11,796 bases of DNA from Chrysiogenales bacterium (GTDB lineage: Bacteria; Acidobacteriota; Aminicenantia; UBA2199). The translations under genes and the position numbers were made by a program. The stretch lies in NCBI GenBank assembly GCA_004525465.1, contig SPCN01000046.1:1-11796 (forward strand). The letters run 5' to 3'. Shown here piece after piece: positions 1 through 6,229 of the stretch; positions within the stretch are counted from its first letter, which is position 1, and every line of letters begins with the position of its first letter. Below the pieces are notes generated by a model. The model saw only the letters and a program-made list of their open reading frames with translations. It searched no databases and was not told where the DNA came from.

Positions 1-687
1 ACCTGCGGCGACAACAACGGCGCCATCAATTATAAAATACGTCATATGGGCGGCCTTTGGACCTGGGCCGACTTTGAAGCCCAGGGCATTCCCGGCATGG
101 AAGAGCTCCTGGGTGAACCGGTTCTCAAGCTTGATGGTCAGACAGCTTCTTTGCCCTTTGCCAATGATGAATTCGATCTGTCGGTCTGCATAGACGTGCA
201 CGAGCATCTAGACGACCCCCTGCCCGTCACCCGCGAGTTGGCGCGCGTCACGCGCCCAGGCGGCACGGTGATCGTCACCACTCCCAACGGCAATGAGAAA
301 AAGCTCGCGGTACGAATCAAAAAGGCCATCGGCATGGACGCCAAGGCTTACGGTCATCGCCGCACTGGATTCGACGTCCCGGACCTGCGCCGGCTCACCA
401 CAGCGGCCGGATTAACCTTCAGACGCAGCAGTTCCTACGCTCGTTTTTTTACCGAGATGCTTGAACTCGCGATCAATTTCCTTTATGTGAAATTACTGGC
501 CAAAAAAAGCCGGGTCCCGGTCGAAGCGGGAACCATCGCTCCAGTGAGCAAGAGCCAGCTCAACTCGGTTAAAAAGAGTTACAAGCTTTACGCCCTGCTA
601 TATCCGGTTTTCTGGCTGATTTCCCGCCTGGATTACCTGATCGCCTTCACACGCGGCTATGCCGTGGTAGTGGAGACCGTCAAATGA
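1..687 (+). CDS. Class I SAM-dependent methyltransferase (5' end cut by window)
   Basis: The reading frame is open from base 1, so this gene starts upstream; the ATG at 46 is internal. The first visible residues (TCGDNNGAINYKIR) look like the glycine-rich SAM-binding loop (motif I, normally GCGxG), which would be lost if translation began at 46. Further on, an LPFANDEFDLSVCIDVHEHLDD stretch is split here as LPFANDEFDL (motif II/III region) and CIDVHEHL (post-motif), followed by RVTRPGGTVIVTTPN, the classic Methyltransf_11 strand-loop. The C-terminal about 60 residues carry two hydrophobic segments (around LYALLYPVFWLISRL), suggesting membrane association. A substrate cannot be read from the sequence; the neighbouring epimerase and amidotransferase suggest a sugar or lipid-linked glycan. 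The stop codon overlaps the next start in ATGA. Confident on superfamily, not on substrate. Confidence 0.85.
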   Translation, partial: TCGDNNGAINYKIRHMGGLWTWADFEAQGIPGMEELLGEPVLKLDGQTASLPFANDEFDLSVCIDVHEHLDDPLPVTRELARVTRPGGTVIVTTPNGNEKKLAVRIKKAIGMDAKAYGHRRTGFDVPDLRRLTTAAGLTFRRSSSYARFFTEMLELAINFLYVKLLAKKSRVPVEAGTIAPVSKSQLNSVKKSYKLYALLYPVFWLISRLDYLIAFTRGYAVVVETVK

Positions 688-1679
688 TCGCCGTCATAAC
701 CGGGGCCAACGGATTCATGGGTCGCCACCTGGTCGAGGACCAATTGGCGCAGGGCCTGACCGTGCATGCAGTGGATTTGCATACGGATCGCCTGCAGGCC
801 CTGGATTTCGGGCCCGCCTTGAAAATATTCCAGGCCGACATCTGCGACCTGGAAGCAATGAAAAAGGTCGTGGCCGGAGCCGCAGTGGTCTTCCACCTGG
901 CCAGTGCTCATCTTTCCGTCACCTTAAGTGAAGAAGCTTACTGGCGCATTAACCGCGATGGAGCGCTCAACCTGGTCCGCTTGTGCCATGAGGCAGAAGT
1001 CGCCCGCTTCGTTCACGTGAGCAGCGTGGGCGTTTATGGAACGATCACCGACCCGCCGGCCGACGAAACAACACCCTGCCATCCCGATCTGATCTACGAA
1101 AAAAGCAAGCTGGCCGGAGAACAAGCCGTACTCGACTATGCGTTGCAAAGCGGTTTGCCGCTGACCGTGATCAGGCCGGTTTGGGTATACGGACCGGGCT
1201 GTCCGCGTACGGAAAAATTGTTTCGTTCCCTGCGCAAGAGAACATTTTTCTACATCGGCAGCGGCAACAGCCTGCGCCATTGCATTCATGTCGAGGACTT
1301 CAACCTCGCCTGCCGGCTTTGCGCCTCGCGCCCCGAAGCCGTGGGCCAGGTATTCGTGATCGGTGACGCCCGTCCGCTATCCCTGATCGAATTGTTGGGC
1401 GCCATGGCCCAGGCATCCGGCTTTCCGAAACCCCGGATACATCTTCCCTTGATCATTGCCCGCCCCCTGTTCGCCACAGCCGAATGGCTGGCCAGGAAAT
1501 TCAACCGCGAACCTTTCGTTTCCAGCCGGACCTTGAAGTTTTTCACCAACAACACGGCTTTTTCAATAGCCAAGGCTCGAAAACTGCTCGACTTTGAACC
1601 GCGCTTCGACGTGGTTGAAGGCATGCGCCACACCTGGGCCGCGATCAGCCAATTGCCGCCCCCCGCGGGGAAAAACTAA
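684..1679 (+). CDS. NAD(P)-dependent epimerase/dehydratase (extended SDR)
   Basis: A 331-residue extended short-chain dehydrogenase/reductase, normal length for the family. The N-terminal Rossmann motif is TGANGFMG (G7, G10, G13); the acidic D32-type position after strand 2 (VDLHTD) points to NAD. The active site shows VHVSSVGVYG with the catalytic serine and Y138-x3-K142 (YEKSK). HCIHVEDFNLA near residue 200 is the usual motif of UDP/NDP-sugar epimerases and 3-beta-HSD-like members. It probably epimerises, dehydrates or reduces a nucleotide sugar in the cytoplasm, but the family also includes steroid and dihydroflavonol reductases, and the exact substrate is not visible. The start overlaps the methyltransferase stop by 4 bp (ATGA), with GGAG about 10 nt upstream, which indicates translational coupling. 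Confidence 0.88.
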   Translation: MIAVITGANGFMGRHLVEDQLAQGLTVHAVDLHTDRLQALDFGPALKIFQADICDLEAMKKVVAGAAVVFHLASAHLSVTLSEEAYWRINRDGALNLVRLCHEAEVARFVHVSSVGVYGTITDPPADETTPCHPDLIYEKSKLAGEQAVLDYALQSGLPLTVIRPVWVYGPGCPRTEKLFRSLRKRTFFYIGSGNSLRHCIHVEDFNLACRLCASRPEAVGQVFVIGDARPLSLIELLGAMAQASGFPKPRIHLPLIIARPLFATAEWLARKFNREPFVSSRTLKFFTNNTAFSIAKARKLLDFEPRFDVVEGMRHTWAAISQLPPPAGKN

Positions 1680-1682
1680 ACC

Positions 1683-3545
1683 ATGTGCGGCATATGCGGC
1701 TTTACCTGGGAGGACCGGCAAGCAGTGCAGGCCATGGCCGATGAGATCGCTCATCGGGGACCCGATCAGAGCGGCTACCATTGCACTCCGGGGATCTCTC
1801 TGGGGCACCGCCGCCTGTCGATCATCGACCTTTCCGAAAACGGACGCCAGCCCATCACCAATGAAGACGGCAGCCTTTGGCTGCTGCACAACGGAGAAAT
1901 CTACAATTTCCGCGAGGTGAAGCACTGGCTGGAAAGCCGTGGGCACGTTTTTCGCAGCGCTTCCGACTCGGAAGTGATCCTGCACGCTTACGAAGAAGAA
2001 GGCATTGAATGCCTGCGTCGTTTTAATGGTATGTTCGCCATGGCCCTTTGGGACGCCGGGCGGCAGCGCCTGTTGCTCGCCCGCGACCGGCTGGGAGAGA
2101 AGCCGTTATATTATTGCCAGGCCGGCGATCAGCTTGTTTTCGCCTCTGAAATAAAAGCTCTGCTCAAGAACCCCCGCGTACCCAGAAGGATCGACGAAGC
2201 CGCCCTTGATTGTTTCCTGGGCTTTGAGTTCATTCCGGCACCCATGACAGCCTTCGCCGGCATCAGGGCGCTCCCCGCCGGCCATTGGCTGGAATGGGCT
2301 AACGGAAGCGCTAACATCAGGCAATATTGGCGCCTTGGTCAACAAAGCGAAGAACGCCCGGAAAAGGAATGGAGCGAAGCGTTGCGGGCCCAGCTTGAAC
2401 GGGCTGTGCGTCTGCGTCTGGAGAGCGATGTTCCCCTGGGGGCTTTCCTTTCAGGCGGTATCGACTCAAGCACGGTCGTGGCCATGATGCGCCGGGCCAG
2501 TGCCGGACCCATCCGTACATTCGCCCTGGGCTACAAAGAAGCGGGATTTTCTGAGTTCTCCTACGCGAAAAAGGTCGCTAACCACTTCGGCACCGTGCAC
2601 AACGAGCTTCTGATCGATCCCATTACCCCTGAAATCATAGAAAAAGCGGTTTGGCACCTTGACCAGCCGTTCTCGGAATTTTCGGTACTTCCCTATTTCC
2701 TGATCTGCCGCAAGGCCCGCGAGCACGTCACGGTTTGCCTTTCCGGCGAAGGGGGCGACGAAGTATTCGTAGGCTATGACCGTTTCAAAGCCAGCAGGGC
2801 CGAACGCTACCTGCAAAAACTTCCTGCCCCGCTGCGTCGGGCCGCAGGCACCCTGGCAGCCTCCCTTCCTGACCGGCCGCAAAAAAAAGGCGCTTTGAAC
2901 AGCCTGCGCCGTTTTTTCCAGGGTGCCGCCCTGCCCGCCGGCGGCCACATGCGTTGGCAGTATTTCTTAAGCGCGGAAATGGCTCGGGACCTCTTCCGCG
3001 GTCGCTCAGGCGAGGAAATCCTGGCGACCACCCTGGCTTGGGCGGATCGTGCCGCGCCAACATCCGGCAACCAGGATAACCTGGAGCGGGAGATCCTTTG
3101 CGAGCTAAGCTTCATGATGCCGGAAAACCCGCTGATGAAAGTGGACAAAATGAGCATGGCCTGCGCGCTGGAAATTCGCGCCCCGCTCATTGACCACGAA
3201 CTGGTCGAGTTCGCCAACCGCATCCCTTCCCGGCTCAAGCTTGCCGGCTGGACGACCAAGTCCATCCTTAAAAAAACCATGGCCGACCTCCTGCCGCCGG
3301 GAATAGCCTACCGCCCCAAACACGGCTTCAGTTTTCCAATCAAGCACTGGCTGCGGGGAGACCTGCTCGCTTACATGGAAGATGTATTGAGCGGATCGTC
3401 CTTCATCCGTGAAAGATTCAATGCGGCCACAGTCGACCGCCTGATCGCCGAACATCGCACCGGCAGCAGGAACCACGACCACCTGTTGTGGAGCCTGGTT
3501 AACCTCGCCCTTTGGCACAAGCGCTTTCTGTCCGCATCCGCATAG
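1683..3545 (+). CDS. asnB: Asparagine synthase-type glutamine amidotransferase
   Basis: A 620-residue AsnB-family enzyme (glutamine-hydrolysing, EC 6.3.5.4 type). After Met removal, Cys2 of MCGICGF is the Ntn-hydrolase nucleophile. GHRRLSIIDLS and HNGEIYNFRE form the glutamine pocket, and DRLGEKPLYY is also typical. The synthetase domain has the ATP pyrophosphatase P-loop SGGIDSS at 257-263 and SGEGGDE at 354-360, which binds ATP/Mg and the acyl substrate. Length matches the family. Family members in surface-polysaccharide and exosortase-type clusters are often presumed to amidate something other than aspartate (for example uronic acid carboxylates), and the neighbours (epimerase, methyltransferases) make this plausible here; free asparagine synthesis cannot be excluded. 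It begins 3 nt after the epimerase stop, with a GGGGA stretch about 14 nt upstream, so it belongs to the same operon. Confidence 0.93.
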   Translation: MCGICGFTWEDRQAVQAMADEIAHRGPDQSGYHCTPGISLGHRRLSIIDLSENGRQPITNEDGSLWLLHNGEIYNFREVKHWLESRGHVFRSASDSEVILHAYEEEGIECLRRFNGMFAMALWDAGRQRLLLARDRLGEKPLYYCQAGDQLVFASEIKALLKNPRVPRRIDEAALDCFLGFEFIPAPMTAFAGIRALPAGHWLEWANGSANIRQYWRLGQQSEERPEKEWSEALRAQLERAVRLRLESDVPLGAFLSGGIDSSTVVAMMRRASAGPIRTFALGYKEAGFSEFSYAKKVANHFGTVHNELLIDPITPEIIEKAVWHLDQPFSEFSVLPYFLICRKAREHVTVCLSGEGGDEVFVGYDRFKASRAERYLQKLPAPLRRAAGTLAASLPDRPQKKGALNSLRRFFQGAALPAGGHMRWQYFLSAEMARDLFRGRSGEEILATTLAWADRAAPTSGNQDNLEREILCELSFMMPENPLMKVDKMSMACALEIRAPLIDHELVEFANRIPSRLKLAGWTTKSILKKTMADLLPPGIAYRPKHGFSFPIKHWLRGDLLAYMEDVLSGSSFIRERFNAATVDRLIAEHRTGSRNHDHLLWSLVNLALWHKRFLSASA

Positions 3546-3546
3546 C

Positions 3547-4344
3547 ATGTTTGCCCGCATCGCCGTCGACGTTCACCTGCATTTTTACGAAAACTATGAC
3601 CAGGAACGATTCTGGCAGGCGCTTTGCGATAACCTGGCTTTAGGCGCCGCTGCACGGCATTGTGAAAATACCCAGCTGCAGAGAATGGTCCTGCTGACCG
3701 AAGCTTCGGGATGCAATATGTTTCCCCGCTGGGCCGTCCCGGGCGCCTCCGCACCGGGCGGATTCACTTTCAGCCCTACAGATGAACCGTACTCGCTGGC
3801 CCTCAACCGTCGGGGAGAGCGCCTGGTCCTGATCGTCTCGGGCCGGCAGATCGTCACCGCCGAACGCCTTGAAGTTCTGACCGCCGGTGTTTTCCCCGCC
3901 ATCGCTGACGGCCGGCCGTTGCCGGAAGTGGCGGCCAAACTGGCTGAAGCCGGAGCCCTGGCCATCATTCCCTGGGGAGCAGGCAAATGGCTGGGCCGGC
4001 GCGGCCGCCTGCTGCAGAGAATGGCGACCTCAAACACAGCTCCGACCATGTTCCTGGCCGATAACCCGGCCCGCCCCGCCTTCTGGCCGGCACCGCGTAT
4101 CTTCCGCACCATGGAGTTAAGCGGCAAAGCCGTTCTTCGCGGCTCTGACCCGTTGCCGCTGTCCGGAGAAGAAAAACGCGCCGGAGCTTTTGCATCATTG
4201 CTCGAAGGCGATTTCGACCCCATGAGACCGCTGTCATCGCTAAAAAAAATCCTGGCTCAGAACGGCCGTGTTCAGGGTCTTGGTCAACGCGATGGAATGA
4301 TCACGTTTTTCCGCAGGCAGATCGCCCTTCGTCTGCGCGGATAA
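3547..4344 (+). CDS. Uncharacterised protein with HxH...GSD amidohydrolase/PHP-like signature
   Basis: A 265-residue soluble protein without signal peptide or membrane spans; I do not recognise a named family. The N-terminus AVDVHLHFY gives an HxH pair (H10, H12) directly after a first beta-strand, as in metal-dependent amidohydrolases and PHP phosphoesterases. Near the C-terminus LRGSDPLPLSGEE places Asp201 where such TIM barrels keep their last metal ligand. Between them lie LIVSGRQIVTAERLEVL, AIIPWGAGKWLG and FLADNPARP, which look like conserved strand-end motifs. The expected middle histidines are not evident, so catalysis is uncertain. The gene starts 1 nt after the amidotransferase stop and must be cotranscribed with it, which suggests a role on the same substrate or its precursor. 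It is the last gene of the plus-strand operon. Confident it is a real gene; function is inference. Confidence 0.75.
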   Translation: MFARIAVDVHLHFYENYDQERFWQALCDNLALGAAARHCENTQLQRMVLLTEASGCNMFPRWAVPGASAPGGFTFSPTDEPYSLALNRRGERLVLIVSGRQIVTAERLEVLTAGVFPAIADGRPLPEVAAKLAEAGALAIIPWGAGKWLGRRGRLLQRMATSNTAPTMFLADNPARPAFWPAPRIFRTMELSGKAVLRGSDPLPLSGEEKRAGAFASLLEGDFDPMRPLSSLKKILAQNGRVQGLGQRDGMITFFRRQIALRLRG

Positions 4345-4364
4345 AGAGAAACCGGCCCTGGAGC

Positions 4365-4391
4365 CAAAGAAACCTTTGTTTTGATTTTTTT
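4365..4391 (+). terminator. Weak candidate terminator after the plus-strand operon
   Basis: A 5-bp AT-rich stem CAAAG/CTTTG (4365-4369 and 4374-4378) with loop AAAC is followed by a T-rich run to 4391 interrupted by GA and reading TTTTTTT at its end. It sits 20 nt beyond the stop of the last plus-strand gene, between convergent genes, where a terminator is expected. The stem is short and GC-poor, so this is only a candidate. The rest of the 117-bp convergent gap shows nothing convincing. Confidence 0.3.
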
Positions 4392-4461
4392 CTAAGGCCA
4401 GGCAACGACCACAAGCGCCGGCGACCGATACATAACGACATTTTGGATAGGAACGCTTGAA

Positions 4462-5856
4462 TTATTTGCCGGTATGAACCTTGCTGCGCATGACATAAAG
4501 AATGCGATCCGATTGGGCGATGGCTTCGCGGCGCTCAATGGAGAAATAACGCTGGAATTCTTCTTCGAATCCGCAGGCATGGTAATCGGGAAAAATATCA
4601 TCCCGGGTAGCCAGCAGGAGCCGCACCTGGGAATCACTTTTTGGAATGAACTCGATAATCAGGTTCCGGCAGAAGCGGCTGAAAAAATCGGCTATCTTGG
4701 CTAACGGCAGGTTGTTGGCAATGGCCAGGTGATGCACCAGGGCCAGGGCCAGGACCGTGTCGGCTGGACAACGCTGCAAAAGCGATGCCCTCTCTGCATT
4801 CTCCCAGCCGATGCCCGGGCTGGGATTGGTGATGTCGCCCAGAAGCGGCAGTAAAAACTTTTCGCCGGAGAGGCGGCACTGCAGATAGTTTTTTTCCACT
4901 GCCGCCGCATCGATATCCAGGGATACGGTCGGGATGTTGCGCTGTGAGGCCAGGCGGCTGAAGACGCCGGTGTTGGCCCCGATATCCCAAACAAGGCGCG
5001 GATTTAGCAATTGCAGGAAATCATCTACGATATTCTTTTTGAACTCAAGCGCCTGATCGGAATAATTTGTGTGGCCATAGTATTCGGCCCACTCACTGCC
5101 GCGCGGCTGCCAGTGCAGCTTCTTCACGGCGGTTTCCAGGCTGTTCAGCAAAGCCCTGAGGGCAAAATGACTCATAGGATGTTGCCGGGATCGCAGCGGT
5201 TTGTCGGCGTAGCGTTTTTGCGAACGGGCGTGCAAATGGATATGGGAAAGCAGGGAGAATTTGAAGCGGGTGCGGTCGGGCAGCAGGCTGCTGGCCAGGT
5301 CCAGGGGGACGCCGTCCAAATGCAGTCGCGACAGTTGGTTCAAGCGGACATCGCCGTAGGCCATCAAGGCCAGCGGCGCCAGAAAGTGCTGGCAAAACTG
5401 GCGGTAGGCCACCCAGGGACGCCCCTCGGGATATTTTTCAAAAGATAGGGTATCGATCAACAGCGGTCGCCCGGAGACGAACTGCACATTATAGGCACTG
5501 GAGTCCTTAAGTGACATGCCGTATTCCAGCGCCGTTTTCTGGATATTCAGGGTCAGCAGGGCGGCATCCTTGAGCTGGCTGAAGCACCATTCGTAAGGAT
5601 AAGAAATGAAAGGGACCAGGTTCGGGCGGATGACTTTATAGGCGGCGGCAGTGCGGGCCAGTTTCAAGTCGCATTCCTCATGCTCAACAAGTTGACCGGC
5701 ACCGGTTAGTTTTTCGTACAGGCGTGAAGAGATCAGCTGATCGTAATTCTCGCGATAGGTTTCATTGACCTGGCGGAAAAGTTGATTTTCATGCCAAAAA
5801 AGAAAACCGCTGGGGTCGCGGAAAGACCCGGACTCGGCCGTACCTTCAACCTTCAT
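4462..5856 (-). CDS. SAM-dependent methyltransferase with kinase-like N-terminal region (NoeA-like)
   Basis: A 464-residue cytoplasmic protein. The C-terminal half has a clear class I methyltransferase motif I, VWDIGANTGVFS (about residues 288-299), then TVSLDID (motif II acid), a GDITNPSPG segment and ALALVHHLAI. The N-terminal half matches a conserved block of bacterial proteins annotated as nodulation NoeA-like methyltransferases: YEKL near residue 45, then SLKDSSAYNVQF...PLLIDTLSFE around residues 112-138, which resembles a protein-kinase catalytic loop plus metal-binding Asp. I chose ATG 5856 rather than the longer form from 5907: it has an AAGGA site just upstream, and its ATG overlaps the stop of the small upstream gene as ATGA; the 17 extra residues would be coded inside that gene. 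Its partner and operon position suggest glycan or lipid modification at the envelope; the substrate is unknown. Confidence 0.87.
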   Translation of the reverse strand: MKVEGTAESGSFRDPSGFLFWHENQLFRQVNETYRENYDQLISSRLYEKLTGAGQLVEHEECDLKLARTAAAYKVIRPNLVPFISYPYEWCFSQLKDAALLTLNIQKTALEYGMSLKDSSAYNVQFVSGRPLLIDTLSFEKYPEGRPWVAYRQFCQHFLAPLALMAYGDVRLNQLSRLHLDGVPLDLASSLLPDRTRFKFSLLSHIHLHARSQKRYADKPLRSRQHPMSHFALRALLNSLETAVKKLHWQPRGSEWAEYYGHTNYSDQALEFKKNIVDDFLQLLNPRLVWDIGANTGVFSRLASQRNIPTVSLDIDAAAVEKNYLQCRLSGEKFLLPLLGDITNPSPGIGWENAERASLLQRCPADTVLALALVHHLAIANNLPLAKIADFFSRFCRNLIIEFIPKSDSQVRLLLATRDDIFPDYHACGFEEEFQRYFSIERREAIAQSDRILYVMRSKVHTGK

Positions 5857-6071
5857 TTTTCCTTTTTGGAAAAAAGCCGGACGACAAATATCTTGATCTT
5901 GTGCCAATACACCTTGACAGCGAATGAAACCGCCACAAAAGCCGCGATAATGATCTGGAAGACATAGCTTCCCGTCCCGGGATCAATGTAGGCATAGGAA
6001 TAGCGGGGGAAAAGCAGACAAAAAGCCGCCAGCAGCAGGCAGGAATGAATAATGTCTTTTATTCGCTTCAT
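5853..6071 (-). CDS. Small exported/membrane protein with YIDPGTGS signature
   Basis: A 72-residue protein: a positively charged start (MKRIKD), a hydrophobic signal-like segment (residues 8-22) ending SYA, the conserved motif AYIDPGTGSY at 27-36, a second hydrophobic helix (about 37-55) and a basic tail (KIKIFVVRLFSKKEK). Proteins with this layout are a recurrent uncharacterised family that I recall next to NoeA-like methyltransferases and polysaccharide genes; no biochemical role is known to me. If the N-terminal helix is cleaved, the DPGTGS motif would be the periplasmic N-terminus of a single-span protein with a basic cytoplasmic tail. A near-perfect ribosome binding site lies 1-2 nt before the start, and the stop overlaps the methyltransferase ATG, implying stoichiometric coupling. 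The overlap, RBS and promoter together make it a real gene despite its size. Confidence 0.85.
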   Translation of the reverse strand: MKRIKDIIHSCLLLAAFCLLFPRYSYAYIDPGTGSYVFQIIIAAFVAVSFAVKVYWHKIKIFVVRLFSKKEK

Positions 6072-6072
6072 C

Positions 6073-6082
6073 GGATCACCTC
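6073..6082 (-). promoter_or_regulatory. Strong Shine-Dalgarno site for the small membrane protein
   Basis: On the minus strand the bases read GAGGTGATCC immediately before ATG 6071. GAGGTGATC is complementary to the GATCACCTC found at the 3' end of bacterial 16S rRNA, an unusually long match. It fixes the start of the 72-residue gene and contrasts with the plus-strand genes that lack such sites. Confidence 0.8.
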
Positions 6083-6141
6083 ATTTAAAACCATAAAAAT
6101 AGCGCCGTGGTCAGCAAGCTTCGGTCGTTTCAGGAAAATTA

Positions 6142-6170
6142 ATTATATATTATTTCCCCACTGCGGTCAA
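6142..6170 (-). promoter_or_regulatory. Sigma-70-type promoter for the minus-strand two-gene unit
   Basis: Read on the minus strand, TTGACC (6170-6165, five of six consensus bases) is separated by exactly 17 bp from TATAAT (6147-6142, perfect). Predicted transcription starts near 6135, giving a leader of about 64 nt before ATG 6071. The -35 box lies in a small inverted repeat CGGT-CA-ACCG (6164-6173), which could be an operator or coincidence. Confidence 0.72.
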
Positions 6171-6209
6171 CCGTGGGAACAGGCCGGTGTTTTCTTTTCA
6201 AAGGGATTT

Positions 6210-6218
6210 TGCTATAAT
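6210..6218 (+). promoter_or_regulatory. Extended -10 promoter for the first GT-C gene
   Basis: TGCTATAAT is an extended -10 (TGn plus perfect TATAAT at 6213-6218). No good -35 is visible 16-18 bp upstream (the region is T-rich), which is tolerated when the extended -10 is present. Only 11 nt separate the hexamer from ATG 6230, so the mRNA leader would be about 4-5 nt. Confidence 0.65.
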
Positions 6219-6229
6219 GAATCCTACCC

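Noticed and set aside
3594..4223. 209-codon minus-strand frame opposite the HxH...GSD gene
   Set aside because: Its composition (Ser/Arg/Pro-rich) is typical of an antisense shadow in GC-rich DNA, and the plus-strand gene fits the operon spacing.
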